Source of the DNA: Malurus cyaneus samueli
Taxonomy: Eukaryota > Chordata > Aves > Passeriformes > Maluridae
Direction: 5' to 3'
Assembly: GCA_009741485.1 (NCBI GenBank)
Contig: CM019229.1
Span: 3,610,877-3,674,876, forward strand
DNA length: 64,000 nt
The notes beneath the pieces were generated by a model, which was given only the letters and a program-made list of their open reading frames with translations, was not told where the DNA came from and did no database searches. The position numbers were made by a program, and so were the translations under genes. Shown here piece by piece: positions 12,404 through 26,725 of the stretch (the first letter of the stretch is position 1; each line of letters begins with the position of its first letter).

Positions 12404-12447
12404 AATAAAGAAGCTTTTCAGTCATAATAAAGGAGCTTTTCAGTCAT
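12404..12447. repeat. 22-bp direct duplication
   Basis: Two adjacent 22-bp units both begin AATAAAG and end GCTTTTCAGTCAT. They differ at one base (AAGC versus GAGC). Confidence 0.9.
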
Positions 12448-15400
12448 ACATTAAAAAATGAGAATTGAAACTTTCTGAAGGGGATTAAAGTCTCTCTTTA
12501 CAGTCTCACTCCTGCAGAATTCCCTAGCCTCAAGAAAAATGGGGAGAGCATATATAGATATGAAGAAAAACACCTCCTCTTTGTTCAGCAGTGGATTATG
12601 TTATGAGACAAATTTCGGCAGCCTATTCATATTTCACCTGAATGGCTGAAGCTTTCACCTCTTATCCCAAAATATGTGTGAAGGGATTTCAGTACTTCTA
12701 GCTGAGCTGTACCTACTCTTTTTATCTTTTATCATCCACTGAACTACTAAATAAGCTTCCATCTTTCTGCCTTTGGTGGTGCTGGAGGTCACTGGAATGA
12801 TTTCAGTGCAATTTTGTGGTGATCTGGAAATCTGAGCATTTTCCAGGTGCTGTAGCAATGGCAAGAACTGAGCAAACCAAGTGTCTGTTCCCTCTCCCCC
12901 AGTATTTCATGGGCATCCAGTGGGACTGAAGGGATTTGAGGATGACCTTGGGGCTGTGCTGCATCCTGGTGTTCCCTTCTGAGGGGTTTTCGCTCCCACA
13001 AGCAGTGTCACAGAGTTTTTAAGGTTCTTTGTTCTATTTAATACTCTGGAAAAGCTGTGATTTCACAAAGCTGCAAACCCAGACTGAACAGGCGGTGAAG
13101 AACTCCTACCAACGTGTGGTAGCTTGATTTTGATTATTTATTTAAAGAAGACTCAGACAACCTTGGATCCTGTGTATTTTGCAGATTATTTTTCAAGTAA
13201 ATAATACTTTTACCAAATATCAAGCTGATCTGAGGAAGGGCTCTGATTTCATCCAATGCCAATTGTTTCAAGCACAGCTGAAGATTCCCAGAGGAATTTC
13301 CTGGATGCAGGAAAATTTATTCAAAATTCTTACACACCAGTGGACAGGCAGACAGTGGAAGGTGGCTTTGAAGAGCAGCAGAAAACAGGATTAAGGAGTT
13401 CTCATTTGGAAATATTTCCAGATTTTTGCATTATGAGTCCTGAGCAGTGCACCCCTCGATCCCACCCTTTTAAGGATGATGTTTTCTGGATAATTGCCAT
13501 AAACCAGGAACAGCCCAGCCTGCAGGGAAGGGATTGGTATTACAAAGAACCAAATACTGATCCCTGTTGGCAGCAGCATTCCCAGTTAATGCTGGCATGG
13601 ACAGAGTCTCCTCTATGGAGAAACCTTCAGCTGTGGCCTCTGAACATTTCCCAGCCCTGGAATTTTTCCTGGAACGAGGTAATTGGAGCATGGCTTGTTG
13701 GACATCCTCATTAGACTTCCTGAGATGAAACTGAAGAGGAAAACAAACCCAACCAGCATTTGTTTGCCTTCCTGAATCAATAGCATAAAGTCTGCCACAA
13801 GCAAGAGCTTCCTGTAGGTTCTTCTGCCAAGTTTAAAATCCTCTTCCTGCATGCAGCACGTTTCCAGTGCCTTTCAGAGGGCATTCCTTCCTCCCAGCTC
13901 ATTTCACTAATATTTACCCAGAGGAAGCAGTGTGTTTTCCACACAGTGATCCCAAGTGGTGCCTGCATAAATCCACGGAAGTCAGTGAAATTATGTTGTC
14001 AACAAAGAAAATGGTCTCTTTGTTACTCACATTGCTGAGAGAAAACTGCCTGCAAGTAGGGGACTGTGAGAAAGACCAGGATGTGACCGCTGTCGAGAGA
14101 GTCCATTGGGTGGATTTGCCCAATTTTTCACTCCCTGTTTCTTTGTTAGATCTTTCCTTCATATTATTAATCGTGTTGTCTTCCTATATCTTCATTTCTT
14201 CCTTTTTAGTTAATATTTCTCTTGTGCTGTATTTCTCTGAATGATGGGAAATTTATCTTTTTCACAGTTGTGGCAATCCTTGTAATTGTTCTACTCAAAG
14301 TTCAGGATTTGGGGCAATTTAAGTCATGCAGGGATTCTGCAAAGATGTGAGAGGGTAGGAGTGTGGAGGTTATGATGGGCTTTCTTAAAGTGCTTCCAAA
14401 GCAGTGGCTTTGTTCTTCTTTTTCTAAAGTAGAGTAGAAAACTGCCCTGGCAGCCTGTGAAGATCTGATTCCTGCTGGGTGAAGCTGCAGCTCTGTTTTA
14501 AGATAATTTTTGTTTTTTCAAATTAACCATCATAGATGCTCAAGGAGGATGATCCACAGCTGGTCCAAGTGGCTCATCCCCTCCCCAGATGCACCCTCTG
14601 AGCCAGGCTATGCTCTCTCACCTGTCCCTTGGCTTTAAAACCCCAGCTGGTCCCAGGTGAGCCAGGCTCAATCCCTCAGCCAAACCCCTCTTCCCAAACC
14701 CTGCTGATGTCCCAGCTGGGCCTCCTTCCACAAAACAAAAGTAGGTCACTCAGCTGTCACCAGCATGAGAAAATAGCTCTGCCAGCAGAGAAAATGTTTG
14801 CAGTTGGGGTTTTAGACTTTGTTAGATTGCTGCATACAAAGCAACAAATTAAAATAATTAAAAAAAAAAAAAAAAAAAACAACAAAAAACCTGACGAACT
14901 GGCAATAGTGTGACCAACAGACTCCTTGAGTTTCATTGAATATTTTAATGAGCTTTCTTCACTCAGAGAGAGGGAAAGCAAAGATGGGTTTCCCCCAGAT
15001 CTTCAGGGAAAACACTTCCAATGGAAAGTACCAACGTAGGAATTGCTCCCTGAGGGGCACTTGGGAAGATTTGCTTGGACTGACATCTGGGGATGCTGAG
15101 ATCTGAGGTCAGAAGGGCTGGTCTGGGTAAGGAAGTGTTTTGAAATTCTGCTTTTGGGAAACGTTAACCACAGCTGGCTAAGCATTAACATCGATTTCGA
15201 ATGAGGGTGTTAACAGAAATAATTAGGATTAATACCCTTGCTATTAATACCCTCCAGGCCATTGCCTTATCTCTGACTGATGGTCGTTTCAGATGCTGGA
15301 ATTTAAGTTAAGCGATTTGTCAAGCAGAGTTTACTAAACAGAAAATGGTTTATAAGTGTGTTGTGAAGGCAGACCAGGAGCACGAACACTGTGTGGGTGT

Positions 15401-16457
15401 GGAGGTTGGATTGGATCTCGGTTCTGCTGCAGATTTGTTTTTCAGACACTAAAAATCTTAAAGCTCCTCAAATTTGAGTCAGATATTCACAGACTGTGGG
15501 GCAAGTTGTCAGTTCTGGTTCAAGATTCACCACAAAGGGAGGAGAGGAAGAAAACCTTTTTAAAAGGGATGTTTCATGGAGCTGCTGTGTGTCCCTGAGG
15601 CTCTGCAGAGCGATGGGGAATGGGAAATGACACTGTCCAAGCACAGCATGGAGCTCTTGGACATCCTGGAATTCTCTGACCACTGACCAGGAACTATCCC
15701 ACATTCTGGGCTCCATAATAATCCATCACAGAGCTCCTGGCCTGGAATTGTCCTGGGTGTGGGTGGATTCCAAGGGAAGTTTCCAACCTGAAGCTTTGGG
15801 AGAGGCAATCCTGACAATGCTGCTGCATGGCCTGAGCTGAGCAGAGGGAGATGAGGGGGGTTCTGGGGTCACAGAGCTCAGCTGCAGAACCTGAGTGCAC
15901 CCCAAACTGTGTCCTTTGAATCCTTTCCGGCTTTCAGAAAGGATTTTTGCATGTGAAATCTGTGATGGAACAGAGAATCAAATCACCCTCCTGCCTTCAA
16001 ACACACTTAGCTGCCCCTGCTCCCCAGTCAGCATCTTCCTCTCCTATCCCCTGGACCTGAAGAATTACTTTTTTTTTTCAAGGAAAACTTAATTTTAAAA
16101 GCTACAAAAGACAGTTGAGATGCATTTCCTTGTTTTGCTAAAATGTTAAAGCCTGAAGCTTTAAGAATTATCAAGAGATTTAGCTCCACCACAGCTACTA
16201 CACCATCACAGCACTCTGCCAGCACAGGTATTTTTGGAGCTATTTTTATGTAAGCACATTAAAAGTTGCAAGGCCAAACTTTTAGAAGTTGGCAGAAGTG
16301 GGAATCAGTTCTTAAGTAACCTGAATTTGGTCTTTTTATGTTTCTTACACCCTATCTTTCTTTATATCCTGGATAAGCCACATGCTTTATTTATAATATT
16401 CTGAGTTTTCCTGTTTGTTATTTCCCTGCTGTGCCCATCACTACAATGTGATGATTA

Positions 16458-16550
16458 CAAAATTATATATATTTTAAATATATAAATATTAAATTATACA
16501 ATATAAATTTAATTATAACATTAAAAAATCGAATTATAAAACATAAGTAT
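16458..16550. repeat. AT-rich low-complexity sequence
   Basis: The stretch is almost entirely A and T, with many TATA and TTAAAT strings. No coding or element structure is visible. Confidence 0.8.
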
Positions 16551-19500
16551 AAACCCTTTATAACCCTTTCCTTTATTGTTGGATACCATGGGACTGGTGG
16601 GGAAACAGGATGGAATAACCTCAAAATTTTGGGTGCTTTTTGAGAGATCCCCAGGGGCTGTGCTTTTTTCAGCACTCTGGAGCATTTATTAATTCCCAGC
16701 TCCCACTGAGCTCAGCTGGGGCCAGGTCACATCAGGAACACTCCAAAAGTGTCCACCTGAAATAATTGAGCTCAGCTCGGTGGTGACAGAAGCTGATTCC
16801 AGACTAAATCTGGATCCAATTGCCAGAACTATGAGGTCATATTTTCTTTTCCAGAAAATCCTTCCTCCTGTAGCTTGTGGGTCTTCCTAGAAATGAAGTA
16901 GAGTTTCTAAGAGTTTCTATTGTTGTGTAGCACTAATTCAGTGCAGGACATGTGTGGGGGTTTTAACCCAAATGGAATAATTTGGAATGGGGAGGGATGG
17001 GGTGTGGCCATGGCAGAATGAGATGGAAACCAGCAGCTTTGAGGAAGGGAACCTGGTTAAGGACAGGGATTGGATTGGTGCATTTTTGGGAAGGATTTGA
17101 TAAGATGAAAGAAGGAAAAATGTCTTTAACTCATCTCTTGTTGGGTGCTTTCAGACTCGGGATAGTCTGTGATCTCTGCCTCATTAATGCTGGGTTTCTT
17201 CTAGCATAACTTTAACAATTCCCTCTTCTTATTCCTGAGGTGTGGTTTTTTGGATGCTCAGAGCTGGAGGGCTGTGGAACACTCACTTGAACCACAATCA
17301 TCTTCCCAGACAGTGAAAACTCATGGCCAGCCTTGACCAGCTCTTCAAATTCCCAATTTTCCTGGCTCTGTGGTTCCCACCACCAAACACTGATGTGAAA
17401 GCCCTGGAAATGTTCCACCAAGGACAGTGATACTGAGGAAATTCACAATGACTCCTGGTTGTTCAAGTCCAGAAACCTTCTCAGAGGAGGTGTTTTCCTC
17501 ATTCCATCTGTAGGATTTTTAAAATTATTTTGCTCTAGAAAGGATGGCGGGATCCACAGACAGACAGCTGGGTGATGTGGAAAAGGAGGGGAGGCAAATT
17601 CCTTTCTATGCAAAGGATTGGGGGTTAGAAAGATTCCTATAAAATTTCTCCTCCCTGCCCTGGCCTGTGTCTGTTTTCTCACAGTTTAATCTTTGGAATT
17701 AAACCTAGGACATGGCAATGATACCCAGACGAGCTGAGAAAACTCATTTTTGTTTAAGATGGCTCAAAAAGACTCTTCCCAGTCACCAGGCTCAGTTAGA
17801 GCTGCTGTAAGAAGCCACATCTGCAGGATTTTGCTTCAAGTGTTACTAGAGCATCCCAAAAATCCCTTTTTTCTGCAAAGATGTCAGCAGAACAAAAGAA
17901 GTGATGCTTCCTGAGCTGACTGGATGCACTGAAGGGCTGGTGTTGGTCACTCACCTCAGGAACACTCTCAGAAATTTGAATGAATCCTCATTTAAGTCTC
18001 TCACTTTCAAGTGGCACATGAATGAGCTGCTTTGAGCTTTCTGTCTTATTTTTAATCTGTAAGAGGCACTCTGAGTCTTCCCAACATTCGCTTTGGACAC
18101 CAAAACAAAGCAAAGAGGGCAGAAAGGTAAAAATCCTGCCTGTGGTGATGGGATTGGAATGTCTGGTTCTGTATCTCCGGTGCCAGCCCCACTGTTTGTC
18201 TCTGTGATAACACTTTGCTCTCTGCTCTTTGGAATTGTTTATTTCTGAGCTTTTAAACCCGTGACTAACCCACCTCTCCGGTGTTTGTCTCCCTCAGTTT
18301 TGACTCCTGTCTGGGAAAGTGTTGACCAGTCAAAATGATTTTGAGAGATAGCGGTGGCCATGGAAACAGAGTGAATGAAAACACTGGGAATGTGGGAGAG
18401 CAGAGCCTGAAGGGCTCTTCAGAGAACCTGTGTTTGGTTTGGTTAAAACTCCTGCTCAATAGGAGCCACAGTTAGGCAGGACTGGATTAAATACGTTGTG
18501 CAGTGTTCTAGCAATGAAGCAATTAATCTGTTTCATAAATTACCACTGATAGCCTTAAATCAAACTCAACCAGTTTTAACTAAAACAGCAATTAAATTGT
18601 GGGCAGATGAGAGATGACAATGAGTGCTTTCAGCTGTGCTTCAGCATTGAGCAGCCTCAGACCCTCCCTTAGGCAATAACTCCAACTCCAGGAAGGGTTT
18701 TTGTTGGCTTTGCACTCAGGGAAGATCAAAGGTGTTGGGTTAGTCCTGGAGATTCAAAGCTCTACCTGTTTGCAGAAGGGCTAAATCACCAGGTATTAAT
18801 AATATATCAGATATTTATATCACTGGGTATTCATAAAATACTGCCCACCCCAAGGGGTTCATTCCATGGTGGCCAAGTGGTAACCTCTTCACTGATCAAT
18901 AAAAATATTCTAAGACTGTTACTGAGGCCTTAGAGCTGCTGTGAAGGTTTCTTCCCAAACAGCACAAGAAGACTTTTGGCTCATTCCTTTTTAGCAAATC
19001 ATTTGTTTTCTAAAGCAGTCTGAGCAGTTACTGAGAGGTGAAAGTTGTGTCTCACTGCCTGCCTCTCCTGCAGTCTATTCCTTCCCCAAACAACATGGAT
19101 TTGTTGGGGACAATCCTGCCATGGAGATTCTTGTCTCCAGAGAGAGCTTTACCAAGCACAGAACGATTTCCAAATCACAGCTGGGATGTTTGTAGAGCTG
19201 ATTTTCTAACCAATGTTCAACCACATTTACAGGCAAAACCTTTCTTGTTTATATTTGTATTTTGATTTTCAAAATATCCAACTTCACAAGTGGTTTGGCC
19301 TGTGGTGGCACATCCAGGTGCCGATTCAGAGCAGATGAGGGTGTGGTCTGGCAGAATAATTCCTGGTTTCAGTTCAGTGAGGCTGATAACACCCAGGGCT
19401 TAGACAAGGCTTTGTTTTAGTCTAATTTCCACCTTTCCATGCAAAATGGAACTCCTTGAGAAGGGAGGGAGGGTAGATTTGGTGTGAAGGTGTGATTGAA

Positions 19501-22500
19501 GCTCCAGCCCATAAATCCTGAGCAAATGTGGCTGATTCCCCAGGAACCTCCAGATGTACTTGACTCTTTGCAAGAATTCCAGCCTATTCTATTTTCTCCA
19601 GTACCCAAGGATGTGAAGAGCTTGAAAAATCAGAATAAAAATCCGTTTCTAGTCAAAACCAAGTCCCAGGGAGATCTTACACAACATGATCCTTTGCTCA
19701 TGAGCTTGGATCTGTTCCAGGGTTTTGTCAGCCAATATTTCTCGCCTTCCAACCTCTTCCCCATGGCAGCTGGCTGAGGTTTGAAAGCAATTACAACCTG
19801 GGCTGATGTTTGTCGGTTTGGAGGAGGGAGGAACTAAATGCTAACACCAAAAACAATTCCCTTACTCTGCCTGAAATGCTCTGTTGGGAGCAGAGCCTTT
19901 GCTCTGGGTTAAATCCTTCACCCCATCGGGAGCTCCAGGAGGAGTCTGGGTGCAGTTCTGAGATGCAAAGAAGCTCTTTTGCCCAACTTCTGCCTCATGT
20001 TTTCTTCTCCCAGGGTTTTTCACAGAGGTTTCATCTCTCCCCTGTGAATTTTTACCAAACCTCAGATACTCCCTTTTCTGAAATAGTGACCAGAACATTG
20101 CATTCTGTGAGAAGTGTCCAAATCATGCCTTTGCCCAGGATGTCTCACAAACAACCTCCTCACCAGGCACACTGCAGTGTTCCTGAATTTAGAACTTGGT
20201 TTCCAAGGATTCTTTTATCACCCCTTCATTTTAGGTGATTTGTTTGACAGCCACAGCCAGATTTGGAGGGTTAGGTTGAAAGTGTGTAGAAAACAACTTT
20301 TATCCTATTCACCTTCCCATCTCACTTTTTCAAATCCCCTTTTCTCTGGGTCAATATTTCTTCTCCACAAGCAGAATTTACTCTGTAACATGAAGGAACT
20401 GTTGCTGTTCACTGTGCAAAGCAACATCACTCAATTCATGCGAGAAATTCCTCATTTCAGCAAGCCCTGAGACTGAAGCCCTTCCCTTTGCAAGGCACAG
20501 GTCCAGCTTACCTATGAGCAGCAAAACATCTTTTGTTTTTCTCTTATGGCCCTTCGTTCTTGAAATCAATATCAAATCAGTAACAGAGCAATCCTCTCTC
20601 CTATCCCAATTCCCTGTGACACCTCCTGCTCATTTCTCACAAGCTTTGGAGTGACTTCTGGGATGGAAACAGTTCCAAACTGGAGATCTGCATTCAGAAT
20701 TCCATCTTGATTTAAATTTAAGCCTAGAATCATGGCTGTGTGAGAGCTTGTGGGTACCACTGTCTGCCCTGGTGAATCAGAAAATGCTCCTTTCTCTGAC
20801 ATCACCGTGGCATGGTCCTGGGAAAGAAGCTCAGCATGATTGCAGGGTGGGGAAAATAAGCCCTGAAAATAAAAAAATTACATTGGTTTGAGGTTAAATC
20901 CATTTGTAGTCCAGTGATGCCCTGGGACTGACTGTCCTTTGTAGCAAGATGTGGAGGGGAACAGTCACGCACAAATCTGGCAGCCAGAGGAACCTTGAGA
21001 TGGTTTGTGATAACCAGACCGAAAAATAAGGGAGTGGAGATGATGGAAGCTGGCCTGGAAACATGCAATCTAAAAATCCCATGTGATTCCAATCAGTTCC
21101 TGCTCCTGGCTGCATTCTCTGGATGCCTCTGGATTCAGCGCTGCATGCAGAGCTCCACACGTTCTGCAGAACTGATCCTGCAGCCTGAAACCATCCTGTG
21201 AGGAGAAATCAGACCCCAAAAAACACTTTCAGATGTAAAGCTGCAGTCTGGAGATTAAGGGCTTAGCACCAAGCTGCTAGGCCAGACCACCTTGCCTGGC
21301 AGCTGGGAAGCGTTTTGTGATATTTTGTGTTCAGTGCATTTCCCTTCCCTGGTAAAGTCCCTTCACCTTCACATCTGGACCCCCAAGCACCTCCCTATGT
21401 CCCTCTGAAAAACACATTTTTCACAGCTTTATTAAGAACTCCTGCAGCTCACTCAAAGTGAGGAGCTAATACTTTATGGTGGAGCTGACAAGAATTTCAC
21501 ACTTTTTTTGGGATGTTTTTTAGCCCATGAAATTTTTTTGCTGGTGACTCCTGAATGCTGCAGGGTCTGTCCCAAAGCACCCGCCAAGGATTGCAGCTCT
21601 GGGAATCCTTGTGAGCCCCAACCCTCCCCTCAGCCAAGGGCTGACCCCAGCCAGCATTCCAGGTAGAGAATGGCACGGATAAGGGGTGATGTAATGTGTT
21701 TCCATCCTTCAAGGAGCTTTTAAAAAAGGCTGGAGGAGCTTATGAGTAATGAATTGTTAAAAATGGTTCATGTCAAGAGGTCACTGCTGCTGCTGTGCCA
21801 GTGACTCAATGAAAAGGCAAAAGGCTGATTTCTCTGAGTGAGCCGTGACTCACTGACATCTGCCTTTTTCTCTTCATCCCTCATTGACTTGCAGATTTTC
21901 CTTTCCATTCTCTTTTACAGTAAGGCTGTTACGATGTCGGGCTAATTTTGGTCCTTCCACAGGCAGCTTTTTCCACTGCCCTCTTCCACGTGTTCCCTGG
22001 GAAGGAGCTGCTGCTGGGGCTCCCTCCCACAAGGACTCTGCAGCCACTCTGTCTGGGCCATCCTTCAGCACCAAAGGGCAAAGCATTTCACCGACAGCTT
22101 TTCTCAGAGGTTTTTGGAAAGTGGGGCTTGTGGCAGAGGTTGATCTGAAGGAGCTGAGCTCCTGCACAGCCACTCCCCTGTCTCTCCTGGAAGGAGGTTT
22201 CCAGCCAGGCTGTCCAGCCCCCAGTGCTGCTGATGCTGTCGATTTGGTCAGATCTATCTTTAGCTTTCCCCCGCGCAGAAATCGGTCAATTTTTCACGTT
22301 TTATCAAAACACCCTGGCTCAGATCCAAGCCTGTGATTTTGGGTTGGTGTCTTTGGCTGCCAGCAGGGTGGATTTCTGTAATGACAGCCCTGGCTACAGG
22401 CGGTTGTGCTGTGGTGATTTCCCCTTCCAAGAAATGCTGTGTGGAAGTGCTGGCAGTGTCCCAGAGCTGACAAGGCACTGTCTCTGCTTCCTCCTTGCCA

Positions 22501-23496
22501 ATGTGGCCCAAATTATGGTGGGCAGTTCTCAGAAATCAGACAACTCCAAGTCTGGGCACTGGTGGGGTCACTCTCCTCAGGACAGCTTCAAAAGCTTTCC
22601 TTTAGGCTTCTTTAGGGCTGATGCTTGCCATGAAATGGGCAAAAAGGGTTTAAAGGATTGAATTGAAGCTTTAAATCTCAACTCTGTAATGCATAAACGG
22701 TCCCAGTCTGCATCCCCAGCACTTTCTGGACTCTAAGCTCCACACAATTTTTCCAGACTCCTTTACATTCCTTCACTCCCTCTTGTCTTGGTTGACTTTG
22801 GCCAGAACCTCCTTGCACTTCCAGTTCCTTCATTTCAGACCCAAACCTCAGCCAGAGCTTTAAATGTTTTCTTGGAGATGCTTAGCTTTGTGACCACAAC
22901 AAGGAAATCGCAATCTCATGTAAATCATAATAATCTGGCAATTCATGTCGATATTTTTAGGCACCACAGAGCAGCAAAGGTTTGTGTGGATGGTGGACAG
23001 GGGAGGACAGTGGAGAAATGGAGACACAGAAGTCATAGCAAGAGAGGAGTTTAAGCACAGCCATTTTTTGGTTATTCTCCAAAAAAAAAAAAAGGAGAGA
23101 TTTGTTCATTTTTGATCATGGTTTGAGAATCATTAATAAGAGCAGTTTGCCCACAAAACTGTTCTTTATTTTCAGGCTCCTCTTGCCTCCTGCTTTCATA
23201 CAGATCCAAATCTAGATGGGAACCACGCTGTGGTTTTGGGAAGAGCAGAACAGCACAATTTACATCAGTCTGGGAGACAGAACCTGACCCGTAATTTCCA
23301 GGGAAAAGGAGTAACTTAAACCACAGCTCTGCCATGATGCTTTCTTTCCTTTCACTGAACGTTCTGGGCATATTCAAAAGCCACTTTAGAGATGTCACTC
23401 GGTGATTCCAGTCTCTTGCAGCTGAATCCATGACAGAGAAACGAGAGGCAGGCACGGCAAAGCCTCGTGAATCCATGAGACATATTTTTCACATGT

Positions 23497-23705
23497 CGTA
23501 GAGCCATAGAATTGTTTAGGTTGGAAAAGTCCTCCAAGATCATCAGATCCAACCGTTCCCCCAGCGCTGCCAAGCCCACACTAATCCATGTCCCCATCCA
23601 TGTCTTTTAAATTCTTCCAGGGATGGTGACTCAAGCGCTTCCCTGGGCAGCCTCTGCCAGGGTTGGACACTGCTTAGAGTGAAGGATTTTTTCCTGCTCT
23701 AATCC
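23497..23705 (-). mobile_element. CR1 LINE 3' end (in copy 1)
   Basis: Read on the minus strand this is a CR1 3' end. On the plus strand it shows TTTAGGTTGGAAAAGTCCTC, CAAGATCATCAGATCCAACC, CCAGCGCTGCCAAGCCCAC and TTCCAGGGATGGTGACTCAA, the usual reverse-complement CR1 3' order. The counterpart in copy 2 is at 40077-40285. Confidence 0.93.
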
Positions 23706-24493
23706 TGGATGCAGTGCAGTGATTGGCTGTTGCTCAGTGAGGTTTTAGGCTAATTATGGCATTTAGATGTATCTACACAGCAGCACCCGCTGGCTGTGGG
23801 GTAGAGAGCTCCAGGGAATGTCTCCATTTATCCCAGAAATGCATCCATGGGAATGCACAAGCTGCTTGTCAGGGCAACTCTTTTTACCAGAGCTTAATTC
23901 ACCTTGGAGCTGCTCATCCACACAGCAAAGATGTGTGCATACCAACCAAAATATTGTCATATTCCTAATTCTGTTCTGGAATATTCTTAGAGGTTGGGTG
24001 ATGCTGGTCTTTGCCTGCTTGTTGCATCCTCAGCCCGAGATGTGAAAAGAGAGGATCTTCCTGCTGTAAATCTGTGGTGGAAGATGAAATGAGCTCTTGC
24101 AAACCTTTAGCAGTACACACAGACTGAAGCAATGACCAAACAAATTATCCTACACAGCCAGGAATTCGTAGAAATTGAAAAGGAATAGAAAGACTTAACC
24201 AACATCCCTGATTTCCAGTGACATTCTGGAACCTAATTTCCACACACTCAAATAAATGTTTGGTCTCAGCGACCCAGGGAGGTCAAAAAATCAGCTCCTG
24301 ACATTCTGCAGGCATCAGCTGCAGGCCTGTGGAGCATTTTGTTGCAGAGTGGGGTTGTTATTTACTTGAATGCTCCTGAAATGAGATACACCTGGTTTTC
24401 CTGGACTCCTCCCAGGCCCTTGGTACATGTGGGAAAATACATCTCCCATCTGCTGCCTTCTGCTGAGAGTTTGTTTCTTTCTCAAATTCACAG

Positions 24494-24524
24494 AACCAAA
24501 AGCTGCTTCACAATGAAATTCTCA
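24494..24524 (+). other. Possible 31-nt micro-exon (weak)
   Basis: A pyrimidine-rich tract ending TTCTTTCTCAAATTCACAG is followed 31 bases later by the strong donor-like GTAAGTGG. Both signals are kept in copy 2 (about 41094-41130). Such pairs occur by chance in long non-coding DNA and I recognise no gene around it, so this is only a pointer. Confidence 0.08.
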
Positions 24525-24877
24525 GTAAGTGGTTCTAAAGGAGGGGAAGTTGAAAAAATCCCGAATAAATTGCTTGGTTATTCCCAGCAAGGAAGGCTGG
24601 ATGCAGGCACTCCGTCCTTGCACATTGATGTGAGCCCAAAAAAACAGGATTACATAAAACTTGCAGAGAGAATTAATTCATCCCCTGCCCTGAGCGACTT
24701 GTTTTGCTTCAAGAAAGATGACAACATCATCCAGAAATGTTCTCCTCCGAGCTGGTCCTGGGGATGAGCTGCTGGAAGGGATCAAACATTTATAGCTCCA
24801 GAGGGACACAGAGCTTTGTGCAGGGTGAGAACCGTGAAGGCTGCAGGAACTGAGCTCCCCTGACACCGAGGGCAGGT

Positions 24878-24921
24878 GATTTTGGGGGATTAATGATTTA
24901 TTTTGGGGGATTCATGATTTA
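24878..24921. repeat. Short direct duplication (about 23 bp, two units)
   Basis: Two adjacent units carry TTTTGGGGGATTAATGATTT and TTTTGGGGGATTCATGATTT. The same pair is present in copy 2 near 41479-41522. Confidence 0.85.
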
Positions 24922-26659
24922 AACACGGGGTTTGTGCACGAAGAACAAGGATTTTCCTGGGTTAAAGCAGAGTTGTTGTGCTGGAATTCCTTCCTGATGT
25001 TTGAGGGTTCAAGGGCAAGGGGTGAACAGGCCAGGCACAGGGATCTGGGATAGATAATCCACCTCTCCTTTCATAAAAATCTCCTGCAAATGTTTCCAAA
25101 CCTTTCTGAGGAGATAAAATGATGCTGGAAAACCTCAGTGTTATTCTTTTTTTAATCATTGTTATTTACTTTTTTAATTCTTGGATTTTCCACATGTCCA
25201 AATTAGCTGCTGGATTCTCTAAGGTAACACAAACTATCCAAACTGCAGTAGTGGGAAGCACCTGGAATGTCAGAGATACCCATAAACGAACTAAAAAAAT
25301 AGCCATGATCAATCAAGGGAGGCAGTTAAAACAAATTAAACATGGAAAAAGCAACAGATTCATTTAAAAGTCACTCTGGCTCTGATTTGGAGAATATTTT
25401 GTACTTCCCCAGTAAACACTCCAAGAGACTTGGATCCAAAGTGTTCCTAGGCACCGGCCAAGCTGCCACAGTCCTTTCAGTTTCCATGATCCATCTCCTT
25501 TGCAGCTAATCCAGCATGGATTCCTTACTTTCCTGACAGCTCCATCACCTTTGGACTCCGAGTCTGTGGTTGCCATGTGTGCACATTTTCAACTTTCAGC
25601 ACAAGCACCGGGATTTGATAGAATGCAGGAGGAGACACTTTTAATAAGAGCCTTAATTGAGGCCTGTCCCTGTCAAGGCAACGTGAAAACAGATGCTAAG
25701 ATTCCTCTGCTCCCTTTCTGAAATCCTGAATCATGTCATTTTAACCAGGAAACATTTTTTCTTCCAAAAGAAAGAAGAAAATAAATAAATTAAAAGACAT
25801 TTTTTTTTAGCTGATTGACTGTGAAAGTAGAGATAGAACCAAATAATAAACCTGGTGCAATCTTTCAAATATGAACCAAACACAGAAAATTGGGGCTTAT
25901 CTTTTCAGTAATCTAAACCCTACAGTTTTCCTGTGTCAATCTAGGTTAAGGGTGGCTAAGCTTGGTTTAGCTCGTTATATAGATGTTTTCTAAAACTTGG
26001 CCAGACTGAATGCCATGTGCAGGCAAACCGAGATCTGACAGGCAAGACAACGCCAACTGCTTAATATGAGTGTGATTAAACCTCTCTGCCCATGTCAGTG
26101 TCTGTCACCCTGTCCCTGCTGTGAATGGCATTAAAAATGGCATTCAATAACCTGCATTTTGTTGTGGTTGTTGGAATTTAAGCTCTGAAATGCTGAGAGT
26201 CACGTTGTGTTTACACATGCTCCGAGTGTCCAGGGGATCTGAAAAACTCATTTCGCTCTTTTCTGCTTCTGAAAGGTTTCAAACTGATTTGGTTTCTGTG
26301 TTTGGAGGGGTTTTAAGTCCCTGTGAACCGAGCAGAGGCTGAGGGACATCTCTGCCCTGGGTTTCTCTGGCATTTCTTGCTCAGCCTGGTGTTCACCTCT
26401 GAGGCCAAGGGAGTGCTGGACTTGCTCTGAGACCTGTGGAGGGACTCAGTTCACTAAGAGTAAATCAAATTACACTGCTAACGTGGCCTTCTGCCCAGGA
26501 GTAACTCCACACATCTCTGTATTGAACCCCAGCTCCTTTCTATGGTTCTGGGAGGAAATGCATTTTGGTGCAGAGTAAAACAGGAATTCAATGTAAAGTT
26601 TCCTTCTCTGCAAAGGGAGATTCAAAATCCAGATTCCCCTCTTCTGCTCACAGCTAATG

Positions 26660-26725
26660 TTGTATCACAGAACCATTTAGGTTGGAAAGGACCTTTAAAA
26701 TCAACAAATCCAGCTGGTGAGACTC
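26660..26725 (-). mobile_element. CR1 LINE 3' end fragment (in copy 1)
   Basis: The plus strand shows ATCACAGAACCATTTAGGTT, then GGAAAGGACCTTTAAAATCA and a CCAGCTGG end. This is the reverse complement of a CR1 3' terminus. A GGCCCAGCGCTGGCAAGGCC segment about 35 bp further on may be part of the same element. The copy 2 counterpart is at 43251-43315. Confidence 0.85.

Larger units (their letters stand above)
11967..18402. other. Long unique AT-rich non-coding block
   Basis: About 6.4 kb in which I recognise no gene or transposon. It contains a T-rich run with G interruptions (11970-12010), a 22-bp direct duplication (12404-12447), a poly-A run (about 14860-14879) and a very AT-rich stretch (about 16458-16550). 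Open frames are up to about 150 codons (13256-13714), unfamiliar and overlapped by frames on the other strand. Confidence 0.55.

Noticed and set aside
24339..24767. 142-codon open frame largely kept in both copies
   Set aside because: Persistence between near-identical copies says nothing about selection. No familiar domain is present, and the end of the frame differs by an indel in copy 2.
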